Assembly (NCBI GenBank): GCA_004552485.1
Contig: SFOH01000017.1
Span: 1-33,817 of the forward strand
Length of the DNA stretch: 33,817 bases
Source: Bacteroidales bacterium
GTDB lineage: Bacteria; Bacteroidota; Bacteroidia; Bacteroidales; Muribaculaceae
Direction of reading: 5' to 3'
The position numbers and the translations under genes were made by a program. The notes under the pieces were generated by a model. It saw only the letters and a list, made by a program, of their open reading frames with translations. It had not been told where the DNA came from and did no database searches. Below are positions 16,321 to 26,239 of this stretch, in pieces (positions within the stretch are counted from its first letter, which is position 1; every line of letters begins with the position of its first letter).

Positions 16321-16581
16321 TTACTTGACTTTTTCAATGATTTCTACTAATCTCCATTTCTTGGTTTTGCTGAGGGGGCGTGTCTCCATCAGGCGGACGG
16401 TATCACCGACGCTGCACTCGTTGTTCTCGTCATGAGCGTGATATTTCTTGGTCTTGTTGACGAATTTGCCGTAGATGGGGTGTTTCTCTTTCCATTTGAC
16501 GGCCACGGTGATGGTTTTGTCGCCTTTGTTGCTTGTGACAACCCCAGTGCGCTCTTTGCGTAAGTTACGTTTTTCTTCCAT
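16321..16581 (-). CDS. rpsQ: 30S ribosomal protein S17
   Basis: 86 residues with an OB fold. It binds the 5' domain of 16S rRNA. The patterns RKERTGVVTSNKGDKTITV, YGKFVNKTKKYHAHDE and VRLMETRPLSKTKKWRLVE are typical. It lies between rpmC (23 bases) and rplN. Confidence 0.99.
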   Translation of the reverse strand: MEEKRNLRKERTGVVTSNKGDKTITVAVKWKEKHPIYGKFVNKTKKYHAHDENNECSVGDTVRLMETRPLSKTKKWRLVEIIEKVK

Positions 16582-16604
16582 TTTGTGTTTTGGTGCGTTT
16601 TGGG

Positions 16605-16802
16605 TTATTTGTTGTTAAGCTTACGTGCATGGAGCTCGGTTTTTACGCGGGCGATCATGCGGCGGTCGGCGGTGATTTTGGCGGGGTTGTCAACGGGTGT
16701 TACGGCGTGTGTCGACACGAGCTGACGGTATTCCTTTTCCATGACGGCCAGGCGGTCCTGGAGGTCGGTGGTGGACATTTCTTTGATTTCTTCTTTTTTC
16801 AT
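16605..16802 (-). CDS. rpmC: 50S ribosomal protein L29
   Basis: 65 residues in two long helices, near the exit tunnel where trigger factor and SRP dock. MKKEEIKEMSTTDLQDRLAV and the C-terminal RRMIARVKTELHARKL match the family. Conserved position after rplP. Confidence 0.97.
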   Translation of the reverse strand: MKKEEIKEMSTTDLQDRLAVMEKEYRQLVSTHAVTPVDNPAKITADRRMIARVKTELHARKLNNK

Positions 16803-16815
16803 GTGGCTTCAGCTT

Positions 16816-17247
16816 TTAAACGTTCTGATTGGGGTCATAGTCGCGGCTGACCACAAATTTGGTTACCACGGGAAGTTTCTGAGCGGCCAGGCGCAGTGCT
16901 TCTTTGGCGATGTCGTAGCTGACGCCTTCGACTTCGATGATGATGCGTCCGGGGGTAACGGGAGCGACAAATCCTTCGGGCGAACCTTTACCTTTACCCA
17001 TGCGGACCTCGGCGGGTTTCTTGGTGATGGGTTTGTCGGGGAAGATGCGGATCCAGATTTGTCCCTGACGCTGCATATAGCGTGTCACGGCGATACGGGC
17101 AGCCTCTATCTGACGGCCGGTAATCCACTTGCTCTCCAGGGTCTTGATGCCGAAGGAGCCGAACGCAAGCTGGTTGCCGCGCTGGGCAATGCCTTTCATG
17201 CGGCCTTTTTGGGCGCGGCGGAATTTTGTTTTCTTAGGTTGTAACAT
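16816..17247 (-). CDS. rplP: 50S ribosomal protein L16
   Basis: 143 residues. It lies close to the A-site tRNA and the 5S rRNA. The start MLQPKKTKFRRAQKGRMKGI and the conserved RGNQLAFGSFGIK, WIRIFPDKPITKKPAE and MGKGKGSPEGFVA are clear. It lies 22 bases after rpsC. Confidence 0.99.
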   Translation of the reverse strand: MLQPKKTKFRRAQKGRMKGIAQRGNQLAFGSFGIKTLESKWITGRQIEAARIAVTRYMQRQGQIWIRIFPDKPITKKPAEVRMGKGKGSPEGFVAPVTPGRIIIEVEGVSYDIAKEALRLAAQKLPVVTKFVVSRDYDPNQNV

Positions 17248-17269
17248 TGTTGTCTGTCAGTGTTGAGGT

Positions 17270-18001
17270 TTAACGATTTGTTTTGGCACCGCGACGGAAG
17301 CCGCCGCGACGGGGTGCGCCCTGTCCGTTTCTGCCTTCCTGCTTGGCGGCGGTGAACTGGGGAGCCAGGTCACGTTTGCCGTAAACCTCGCCGCGGCAGA
17401 TCCATACTTTGACGCCGAGGACGCCTACTTTGGTGTGGGCTTCAACGAGGGCGTAGTCGATGTCTGCGCGGAGGGTGTGCAGGGGTGTGCGGCCTTCCTT
17501 GAACATCTCGGAGCGGGCGATTTCGGCGCCGTTGAGGCGGCCTGACACCTGAACTTTGATGCCTTCTGCGCCGGCGCGCATGGTGGAGGCAATGGCCATC
17601 TTGATGGCGCGGCGATAGGCGATCTTGCCTTCGATCTGGCGGGCGATGGTGCTGGCCACGATCATGGCGTCGAGTTCGGGGCGCTTAACCTCAAAGATGT
17701 TGATCTGCACGTCCTTGTCGGTGATTTTCTTGAGCTCTTCTTTGAGCTTCTCGACTTCCTGGCCGCCTTTGCCGATGATCAGGCCGGGGCGGTTGGTGCA
17801 GATGGTGATGGTGATGAGTTTGAGTGTACGCTCAATGACGATGCGTGACACTGAGCATTTTGCCAGGCGCACGTTCAGATACTGGCGGAGGCGTGAGTCC
17901 TCGAGGATTGTCTCGCCGTAGTTTTTGCCGCCGTACCAGTTTGAGTCCCAGCCGCGGATAACGCCCAAGCGGTTGCTGATAGGATTAACTTTCTGTCCCA
18001 T
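17270..18001 (-). CDS. rpsC: 30S ribosomal protein S3
   Basis: 243 residues. The type-2 KH domain carries RPGLIIGKGGQEVEKLKEEL at about residues 70-88, and the C-terminal domain carries GRLNGAEIARSEMFKEGRTP. It lines the mRNA entry tunnel and has helicase activity with S4 and S5. A Gly/Arg-rich tail (RRGGFRRGAKTNR) ends the protein. It lies 3 bases after rplV. Confidence 0.99.
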   Translation of the reverse strand: MGQKVNPISNRLGVIRGWDSNWYGGKNYGETILEDSRLRQYLNVRLAKCSVSRIVIERTLKLITITICTNRPGLIIGKGGQEVEKLKEELKKITDKDVQINIFEVKRPELDAMIVASTIARQIEGKIAYRRAIKMAIASTMRAGAEGIKVQVSGRLNGAEIARSEMFKEGRTPLHTLRADIDYALVEAHTKVGVLGVKVWICRGEVYGKRDLAPQFTAAKQEGRNGQGAPRRGGFRRGAKTNR

Positions 18002-18004
18002 GCT

Positions 18005-18415
18005 TTATTCCTGGTTTTTGTTGTTTTCGATTGTGTCTACGATGACTGTGACGTGGTTGGAGCGTTTGCGGATGCGGTAGCCGCGGCCATGGTCGGCGGT
18101 GCGCAGGCGCTTGAGCATCGGCGCGCAGTTGACGTAGATTGTGGAGATATAGAGCATTCCGCTCTCTGCTTTCTGCTCGTTCTTGGCCTCCCAGTTGGCG
18201 ACGGCTGAACGGACGAGCTTCTCGAGCTTTGCGGCGGCCTCTTTGTTGGAGAACTTGAGGATGCCGAGTGCGCGGAAGACTTCTTTGCCGCGTACCATGT
18301 CAGCTACCAGGCGCATTTTGCGGGGAGAAGAAGGTATGTTCAGCAGTTTTGCGAAGGCAATCTTCTCAGCCTGCTCTTTCTTCTTGTCAGCTGATATTCT
18401 TTTTCTTTTACCCAT
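18005..18415 (-). CDS. rplV: 50S ribosomal protein L22
   Basis: 136 residues. The hairpin that reaches into the peptide exit tunnel is near the C-terminus (PMLKRLRTADHGRGYRIRKR). Family marks are LNIPSSPRKMRLVADMVRGK and AVANWEAKN. The basic N-terminal extension of about 20 residues is in line with other Bacteroidales L22. It lies 57 bases after rpsS. Confidence 0.98.
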   Translation of the reverse strand: MGKRKRISADKKKEQAEKIAFAKLLNIPSSPRKMRLVADMVRGKEVFRALGILKFSNKEAAAKLEKLVRSAVANWEAKNEQKAESGMLYISTIYVNCAPMLKRLRTADHGRGYRIRKRSNHVTVIVDTIENNKNQE

Positions 18416-18472
18416 TGTATTGAGTTGTTTTTTTTATCGTGGTGATTGTTGAGTTATATCCCGGTGCGAGAC

Positions 18473-18742
18473 TTATTTTTTCTTGTTGCCGGCGTGACCA
18501 CGGAAGGTGCGTGTGGGGGCGAACTCGCCCAGTTTGTGACCAACCATGTTCTCGGTGACGTACACGGGGATGAATTTGTTACCGTTATGGACGGCGAAGG
18601 TGTGGCCCACGAATTCGGGGGCGATCATTGAGGCACGGGACCAGGTCTTGATGACTGATTTCTTGCCTGTGGCGTCCATGTCAGCGACTTTTTTCTCGAG
18701 TTTGACGCTGATAAACGGTCCTTTTTTTAATGAACGGCTCAT
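18473..18742 (-). CDS. rpsS: 30S ribosomal protein S19
   Basis: 89 residues. It sits in the 30S head and pairs with S13. MSRSLKKGPFISVKLEKK, TWSRASMIAPEFVGHTFAVH and KLGEFAPTRTFRGHAG are full matches to the family. It lies 18 bases after rplB. Confidence 0.99.
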   Translation of the reverse strand: MSRSLKKGPFISVKLEKKVADMDATGKKSVIKTWSRASMIAPEFVGHTFAVHNGNKFIPVYVTENMVGHKLGEFAPTRTFRGHAGNKKK

Positions 18743-18760
18743 ATTGCTATTGTATTCAGA

Positions 18761-19588
18761 TTACTTCTTTCTTCTTTCGATAATGTACTTTGAAGAGTGC
18801 TTCTTGGGCGCACGTGTCTTGAGACCCTTGGAGTAGAGGCCCTTGCGTGAGCGGGGATGTCCGCCTGACTGACGGCCTTCACCACCACCCATGGGGTGAT
18901 CGACAGGGTTCATGACAACACCACGGTTGTGGGGGCGGCGTCCGAACCAGCGCGAGCGGCCGGCCTTGCCGGAGCTCTCGAGCATGTGTTCGGCGTTGCC
19001 GACGACGCCGATGGTGGCCTTGCAGGTGGCGAGGATTTTGCGGGTCTCGCCTGAAGGTAATTTGATGATAGCGTAGTTTCCTTCGCGGGAAACGAGCTGA
19101 GCCGATGTGCCGGCTGAGCGTGCCATGAAGGCACCCTGGCCGGGGCGTAACTCAATGCAGTGTATTACGGTACCGACGGGGATGGCGCTGAGAGGAAGGG
19201 CGTTGCCGACCTCGGGAGCTGCCTCGGGACCGCTCACCACGGTGGCTCCGACTTTCAGTCCGTTGGGAGCCACGATGTAAGCCTTTGCACCGTCGACGTA
19301 GTAGAGGAGGGCGATGTTGGCCGAGCGGTTGGGGTCATACTCGATGCTCTTTACTACGGCGGGTACTCCGTCTTTGTTTCTCTTAAAGTCAATTACACGG
19401 TACTTGCGTTTGTGGCCACCACCAAGGTAGCGGGTGGTGAGATGGCCTTCGGCGTTACGGCCGCCGGAGGCACGCTTTCCGACTGTAAGAGTTTTCTCCG
19501 GTGTTGTAGCAGTGATGGTACCTTTGAATACACCGATAACTTTGTGTCTTTGCCCGGGGGTTGTGGGCTTGAATTTTCTTACTGCCAT
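18761..19588 (-). CDS. rplB: 50S ribosomal protein L2
   Basis: 275 residues. It supports the peptidyl transferase centre and joins the subunits. The core signatures are GHKRKYRVIDFKRNKDGVPA and MNPVDHPMGGGEGR. In the latter, Met replaces the second His of the HPHGGGEGR form seen in E. coli; as I recall, this variant also occurs in other Bacteroidota. The C-terminal tail GLYSKGLKTRAPKKHSSKY is intact. Confidence 0.99.
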   Translation of the reverse strand: MAVRKFKPTTPGQRHKVIGVFKGTITATTPEKTLTVGKRASGGRNAEGHLTTRYLGGGHKRKYRVIDFKRNKDGVPAVVKSIEYDPNRSANIALLYYVDGAKAYIVAPNGLKVGATVVSGPEAAPEVGNALPLSAIPVGTVIHCIELRPGQGAFMARSAGTSAQLVSREGNYAIIKLPSGETRKILATCKATIGVVGNAEHMLESSGKAGRSRWFGRRPHNRGVVMNPVDHPMGGGEGRQSGGHPRSRKGLYSKGLKTRAPKKHSSKYIIERRKK

Positions 19589-19596
19589 TTGTTTAT

Positions 19597-19887
19597 TCAG
19601 ATATTGCTATAGAAGTCAATGTTCTGGCCCTCAGCAACGGTTACGAAGGCCTTTTTCCATTTGGCTGTGTTGCCGCGAAGCAGGCCGCTCTTTGTCCAGC
19701 GGTTTTTGTTCTTGGCGCGCACCACAGCGGTGTTGACGCGTACTACTTTCACGCCGTAGAGACTCTCAACGAGGTGGCGGATCTGGTTCTTGTCAGCGTC
19801 CGGGCTTACACGGAAGGTGTAGACCTGCAGGCGGTCCTGCAGGCGTGTGGCCTTCTCAGTGATGACGGGTTTTATTGATATATTCAT
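19597..19887 (-). CDS. rplW: 50S ribosomal protein L23
   Basis: 96 residues. It is the main docking site at the tunnel exit for trigger factor and SRP. IKPVITEKATRLQDRLQVYT and ADKNQIRHLVESLYGVKVV and KNRWTKSGL are typical. It lies 21 bases after rplD and 8 before rplB. Confidence 0.98.
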   Translation of the reverse strand: MNISIKPVITEKATRLQDRLQVYTFRVSPDADKNQIRHLVESLYGVKVVRVNTAVVRAKNKNRWTKSGLLRGNTAKWKKAFVTVAEGQNIDFYSNI

Positions 19888-19908
19888 TTTTGCTGATGAA
19901 TCTGAGGG

Positions 19909-20529
19909 TTAGAGTTTGTTGATTGTCTCGAGGGCGCTCTCGGTGATGACGAGGGCGTTGTTGTTGAGGACGGTGTAGGCGTTCAGGTCAGCGGGAGCCA
20001 CGAGCGCGGTGTCGGGCACGTTGCGGGCTGAGAGGAGAACGTTGCGGTCGGCCTTTTCCATAACGACGAGGACTTTCTTGTCGGCGACCTTGAGGTTGTC
20101 GGTCACTTTGATGAAGTCTTTGGTCTTGGGGGCTGCGAGTTTGATGTCTTCGACAACGATGACGCCGTTGTTGGCGGCCAGCAGTGACAGGGCGCTGCGG
20201 CGTGCCAGCTGTTTCATCTTTTTGTTGAGCTTGAAGCGATAGTCGCGGGGACGGGGACCGAAGACGCGGCCGCCGCCGACGAGGACGGGCGAGTTGATGT
20301 CGCCGATACGGCTGCCGCCGCCGCCCTTCTGTTTGTGGAGCTTGCGGGTCGAGCCGGACACTTCGGAGCGCTCTTTGCTCTTGTGGGTGCCCTGGCGCTG
20401 TGCGGCAAGGTACTGTTTTACGTCAAGGTAGAGGATGTGCTCGTTGGGCTCGATGGCAAACACCTCGTCATTGAGGACTGCCTTGCGGCCGGTGTCCTGT
20501 CCTTCCTGGTTGTATATTGCTACTTCCAT
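19909..20529 (-). CDS. rplD: 50S ribosomal protein L4
   Basis: 206 residues. The loop that reaches into the exit tunnel is visible near residues 50-95 (AAQRQGTHKSKERSEVSGS, then KQKGGGGSRIGD). VFGPRPRDYRFKLNKKMKQL follows. In E. coli L4 represses the S10 operon through a leader hairpin; the structured 268-bp gap upstream of rplC is the nearest candidate for such a site here. It lies 2 bases after rplC. Confidence 0.99.
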   Translation of the reverse strand: MEVAIYNQEGQDTGRKAVLNDEVFAIEPNEHILYLDVKQYLAAQRQGTHKSKERSEVSGSTRKLHKQKGGGGSRIGDINSPVLVGGGRVFGPRPRDYRFKLNKKMKQLARRSALSLLAANNGVIVVEDIKLAAPKTKDFIKVTDNLKVADKKVLVVMEKADRNVLLSARNVPDTALVAPADLNAYTVLNNNALVITESALETINKL

Positions 20530-20531
20530 TG

Positions 20532-21149
20532 TTATTTCTGAATTGAAATGATTGAACCTTTGCTGCCGGGGATGGAGCCCTTGAGCATGATGAGATTGTG
20601 CTCGGGGATGACTTTGATAACCTTGAGGTTCTGTACGGTCACCTGCTGGTTGCCTGTCTGGCCGGCCATGCGCATGCCTTTGAACACTTTTGCGGGGTAA
20701 GAGCAGGCACCGATCGAACCGGGTGCGCGCAGACGGTTGTGCTGGCCGTGAGTGCTCTGGCCGACACCGCCGAAACCGTGGCGTTTTACAACGCCCTGGT
20801 ATCCTTTACCTTTGCTGACGCCGATGACGTCAACGAAATCATCCTCTGTGAACATGTCGGCGGTGATTACATCGCCGCACTTGAGGTCTGTGTCAAATCC
20901 TTTGAACTCGGCCAAGTAGCGCTTGGGTTCTACTCCGGCTTTCTTGAAGTGACCCAGCTCGGGACGGGTGAGGTGTTTCTCCTTCTGCTCGCCATAGCCG
21001 AGCTGGACGGCGTTGTAGCCGTCTGTCTCTTCGGTCTTAACCTGAGTAACAACACAAGGACCAACTTCGATAACAGTGCATGGAATGTTCTTTCCCTCGG
21101 CACTGAACACGGATGTCATTCCGATTTTCTTTCCTAATAATCCTGGCAT
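20532..21149 (-). CDS. rplC: 50S ribosomal protein L3
   Basis: 205 residues. Its central extension reaches the peptidyl transferase centre. The family signature GKGYQGVVKRHGFGGVGQST is followed by HGQHNRLRAPGSIGACSYPA and RMAGQTGNQQVTVQNL, with no sign of altered residues in the loop linked to linezolid resistance. It follows rpsJ after a long 268-bp gap. Confidence 0.99.
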   Translation of the reverse strand: MPGLLGKKIGMTSVFSAEGKNIPCTVIEVGPCVVTQVKTEETDGYNAVQLGYGEQKEKHLTRPELGHFKKAGVEPKRYLAEFKGFDTDLKCGDVITADMFTEDDFVDVIGVSKGKGYQGVVKRHGFGGVGQSTHGQHNRLRAPGSIGACSYPAKVFKGMRMAGQTGNQQVTVQNLKVIKVIPEHNLIMLKGSIPGSKGSIISIQK

Positions 21150-21417
21150 TTCTCTGTTAATTTAATAAAATATTTGGTTGATTTGGAACTGGCCTGTCGC
21201 GCCGTCTCGGCCGGAACTTCCGCAGAACGGGTGAGGAGGTCAACGGAAGGCCTCCCTAAGAGGAAGTTTTCGTATGTGGGGTTGCCTGCCGGAGGGTCCG
21301 GGCTTGCGGCGTCAGGTTTCTGTTTTTTTGCTTTTTGTTGGGGTTTGGTTTGTTGGATGGGAGCATCCGGGCCGGGGTTTGTGCGGCCCGGGATGCTTCC
21401 GCGGGCGGGGCGGGCGA
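21150..21417 (-). other. 268-bp structured gap between rpsJ and rplC
   Basis: No gene or TAnnTTTG box is seen. Just after the rpsJ stop is a bulged stem (21360-21400: gcatccgggccg with cggcccgggatgc). Nearer rplC two mutually exclusive stems are possible: cttccg (21217-21222) with cggaag (21244-21249), or ggagg (21235-21239) with cctcc (21251-21255). Such overlapping pairings resemble ribosomal-protein leader switches, but this is only suggestive. Confidence 0.5.
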
Positions 21418-21723
21418 TCAGACTTTGATCTCGACCTCGACACCGCTGGGGAGCTCGAGCTTCATCAGGGCGTCAACGGTTTTGGCCGTTGAGTTGTAGA
21501 TGTCGATGAGGCGTTTGAAGCTGGAGAGCTGGAACTGCTCGCGGCTCTTTTTGTTGACGAAGGTTGAGCGGTTGACGGTGAAGATGCGTTTGTGGGTGGG
21601 CAGGGGAATGGGACCCGAGATGACTGCGCCGGTATTCTTCACGGTCTTTACGATTTTCTCTGCTGACTTGTCCACCAGATTATGGTCGTAAGATTTGAGT
21701 TTGATTCTTATTTTCTGGCTCAT
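21418..21723 (-). CDS. rpsJ: 30S ribosomal protein S10
   Basis: 101 residues. It is part of the 30S head and also acts as NusE in antitermination complexes. RIKLKSYDHNLVDKSAEKIV, GPIPLPTHKRIFTVNRS and SREQFQLSSFKRLIDIYN are typical. It lies 24 bases after fusA with no tuf gene between, as in other Bacteroidota. Confidence 0.99.
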   Translation of the reverse strand: MSQKIRIKLKSYDHNLVDKSAEKIVKTVKNTGAVISGPIPLPTHKRIFTVNRSTFVNKKSREQFQLSSFKRLIDIYNSTAKTVDALMKLELPSGVEVEIKV

Positions 21724-21747
21724 GATATGTTTTTTTCTTTTTTTGAC

Positions 21748-23877
<2,130 letters not shown>

Positions 23878-23948
23878 AGTTGGTTGTTTGGTTAAAGAGT
23901 CTATTTCAAAAGTTATTGTTGAAAAGAATTCCTGTATCCGTGTATGAC

Positions 23949-24425
23949 TTAGAAGCGGAAGTGAGCGAAAGCACGGTTGGCCTCGGCCATCTTGTGCATA
24001 TCTTCTTTACGCTTGAAAGCGCCACCCTGGTCGTTGAAGGCGTCAACGATTTCGGCAGCCAGCTTTCCGGCCATGGTTTTGCCGCCACGACGGCGGGCGT
24101 ACAGGATAAGATTTTTCATTGAAATAGATTCTTTGCGGTCAGCGCGGATCTCGGTGGGCACCTGGAAGGTGGCGCCGCCGACGCGGCGTGATTTCACCTC
24201 CACCTGGGGAGTTACGTTCTCCAGAGCCTTTTTCCAGATCTCGAGGGCTGTCATCTCCTCATTGGGCAACTTTGACTTCACAGTCTCCAGCGCGTTGTAG
24301 AAGATGGTGTAAGCGGTGCTCTTCTTGCCGTCGTACATCAGGTGGTTGACGAACTTAGAGACACGCACATCATTGAAAACGGGGTCGGGAAGAACCACGC
24401 GTTTCTTAGGTTTGGCTTTTCTCAT
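23949..24425 (-). CDS. rpsG: 30S ribosomal protein S7
   Basis: 158 residues from the start at 24425 (MRKAKPKKRVVLPDPVFND), the canonical family start. The open frame extends 23 codons upstream, but that part has no S7 similarity. It binds the 3' domain of 16S rRNA; VKSRRVGGATFQVPTEIRA and MHKMAEANRAFAHFRF are signatures. The 319-bp gap to rpsL is longer than usual. Confidence 0.99.
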   Translation of the reverse strand: MRKAKPKKRVVLPDPVFNDVRVSKFVNHLMYDGKKSTAYTIFYNALETVKSKLPNEEMTALEIWKKALENVTPQVEVKSRRVGGATFQVPTEIRADRKESISMKNLILYARRRGGKTMAGKLAAEIVDAFNDQGGAFKRKEDMHKMAEANRAFAHFRF

Positions 24426-24744
24426 TTTTTTGTTGAAATGGGATGTGTTTTTGATTGCTTGGTTGTGGGCCGCTTTTGTCTTCAGCGCGGGCACGGGGAC
24501 CCGGCTTACTCAACCTTTTTGTCGCTGTAATATATATTAATGTGTGATATTACACGTAGCTGCTTGTTTCAAGAAATTCAAAAACGAGTTTAAAAACTTT
24601 GGTAGTTAAAAAAATCTCGCGGTGCTTTCAGAGGCCCTGCCGGTCGTCGGTTGTTTTTCGGAGGCGACCCTTTGTCTTGGGCACGGCGGCGTTTCGGCCG
24701 CCCGGGCGGGCTCATTCACCGCTGCTCGGCGTGCGAGTCAGCGA
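24426..24744 (-). other. 319-bp gap between rpsL and rpsG
   Basis: No gene is seen. An 8-bp inverted repeat tgtaatat (24526-24533) and atattaca (24547-24554) surrounds a 13-base AT-rich loop. Overlapping it on the minus strand, TTTG (complement of 24579-24582) is exactly 20 bases from TACGTGTA (complement of 24551-24558). That -7 box matches TAnnTTTG at only four of six fixed positions, so an internal promoter for rpsG is a weak call. Confidence 0.4.
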
Positions 24745-25134
24745 TTACTTCTTGGCTGCACCGGCCTTGGGACGCTTGGCTCCGTATTTGGAGCGGCGCT
24801 GAGTGCGGTCTTTGACACCGGAAGTGTCGAGAGTGCCGCGTACGATGTGGTAGCGAACACCGGGAAGGTCCTTCACACGGCCGCCGCGCACCAGCACGAT
24901 TGAGTGCTCCTGCAGGTTGTGGCCCTCGCCGGGGATGTAGGAGTTGACCTCCTTGCCGTTGGTGAGGCGCACACGCGCAACTTTGCGGATGGCTGAGTTA
25001 GGTTTCTTAGGTGTGGTGGTGTACACGCGCACGCAAACGCCACGACGCTGGGGGCATGAGTCCAGCGCGGGAGATTTGCTCTTGTCTTCAAGTGCTACGC
25101 GACCTTTTCGTACTAATTGCTGAATAGTAGGCAT
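24745..25134 (-). CDS. rpsL: 30S ribosomal protein S12
   Basis: 129 residues. It lies at the decoding centre. Lys43 (TPKKPNSA) and Lys88 (GRVKDLPGV), the positions linked to streptomycin resistance, have the sensitive-type residues. The C-terminal SKYGAKRPKAGAAKK is typical. It is the first gene of the cluster, after a consensus promoter and a leader of about 158 bases. Confidence 0.99.
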   Translation of the reverse strand: MPTIQQLVRKGRVALEDKSKSPALDSCPQRRGVCVRVYTTTPKKPNSAIRKVARVRLTNGKEVNSYIPGEGHNLQEHSIVLVRGGRVKDLPGVRYHIVRGTLDTSGVKDRTQRRSKYGAKRPKAGAAKK

Positions 25135-25298
25135 CTTAGTTTGTTTGGGTTTTACTTAAATTTTATTTCGTTGTACGTCTTATATCTGTTTTCACGAATT
25201 GTGAGAGGCGCATCGCGGAGAACTCAGCGCACAAAGCACTTCGCTGACTATCAGTCAGTTAAGCGCACAATGCGGGCATAGTGCCTCCAATGCGACCA
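25135..25298 (-). promoter_or_regulatory. Leader of the ribosomal cluster
   Basis: About 158 transcribed bases before rpsL. It contains the hairpin ctgact-atc-agtcag (25244-25258) and two copies of agcgcacaa (25216-25224 and 25262-25270) placed on each side of the hairpin. No leader peptide is evident. A role in control of the str operon is possible but not shown. Confidence 0.45.
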
Positions 25299-25330
25299 CA
25301 AAATTACTAATTAATTCTCACACTACCAAA
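25299..25330 (-). promoter_or_regulatory. Promoter of the rpsL-rplQ cluster
   Basis: On the minus strand TTTG (complement of 25327-25330), then 20 bases, then TAATTTTG (complement of 25299-25306). This is a perfect match to the Bacteroidota consensus. The start is expected near 25292. It is the only full-consensus promoter found across the 33-gene cluster. Confidence 0.88.
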
Positions 25331-25543
25331 CATTTGCGCCTTTTTCTTGCATTTTTTCAAACTTTTTTACAAACAATTTCAGGCTTGATGATTTATGCAT
25401 AAAGTCCGACAATAGCTGATTCCAAATTTCAAGAAAAACTTGTTTTTGAGAAAAAATATTATTATCCTTACGGCGATAATAACCGTAACCCTTTCACGGG
25501 GCAAATCAATAAATCGTTAAGACTAACCTAAACACTTATCCCT
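25331..25543. other. AT-rich intergenic region before the C25-like remnant
   Basis: The base composition drops sharply compared with the GC-rich neighbours. No TAnnTTTG box is found on the plus strand. Two overlapping inverted repeats occur: attatc/gataat (25461-25466, 25475-25480) and ttacgg/ccgtaa (25468-25473, 25483-25488). Confidence 0.5.
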
Positions 25544-26239
25544 ATGAAGAAATTTCTTGTCGTTCTATTGTTTTCAATCTGCCATCTAAGTATGCAAGCC
25601 CTAATAGGTAAGTATACGCTTAATTCACAACATAAGGATTCAGCAGATAACGTGTCTCAGCCCTATGAACTTATAGTTTCAGAACCAAATGATAACAATG
25701 AGATACTGATAAATTTCCGGCTGAATCAAGTTAATATAATTCCAAACTCTTTGCAGCACGGTAAAGAATTAGTACTTATTGATGGCTTTGACCAAACTCT
25801 AATTGCAGAAGAGCCGGCTCTGCCCGTACGAAACATTTCTTTTGCGATTCAGCAGAACGAACCTTGTGAAATTGAGATTTTGTCGTCAGATTTCAGTTAC
25901 ATACCGTGTGACCTTTCTGCCGCCATTCCACCTCATGCTGATAGTGATCCCGCACCTACAAGTATACTGCCCATTAAGAAGTATTCAGGATACAATTCTG
26001 ACACATTGTTGTCTTATTCTGATATGCAAACATATCGAGGAAAGCACATTCACAACTTGATGATTAGCCCGGTTTCCTATAGTGTAAGTGATTCCATGTT
26101 GCGTATATGTACATCCTTTTTTGCAACGATCAAATGCGAAACGGATTATGCGCCTAAACTATCAGCGAATTCATCATTTGACAACTATACATTTCAAAAA
26201 TTATATAATAATGGTTCCTATATTAGACCTGTTGGTTGA
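25544..26239 (+). pseudogene. C25 (gingipain-type) propeptide domain, catalytic domain missing
   Basis: 231 residues with a signal peptide (MKKFLVVLLFSICHLSMQA). The rest resembles the propeptide of C25 cysteine peptidases: PALPV at 91-95, an IEILSSDFSYIP strand, then the pattern TYRGKHIHNLMISPVSYSVS (about 163-182) seen near the end of such prodomains. Full-length relatives continue into a catalytic domain with a His/Cys dyad, which is absent here. The stop at 26237-26239 is followed at once, in another frame, by the tail of a BspA-like protein. It is much richer in A+T than the flanks. It is best read as a gene remnant left by an internal deletion or recombination; a small intact secreted protein is the alternative. 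Confidence 0.6.

Noticed and set aside
21174..21492. Small plus-strand frames in the rpsJ-rplC gap
   Set aside because: They run antisense into rpsJ and are Gly/Trp/Cys-rich without a promoter.
24426..24494. N-terminal extension of S7
   Set aside because: The family starts at MRKAKPKKR; the 23 upstream codons have no similarity and follow an AT-rich leader.
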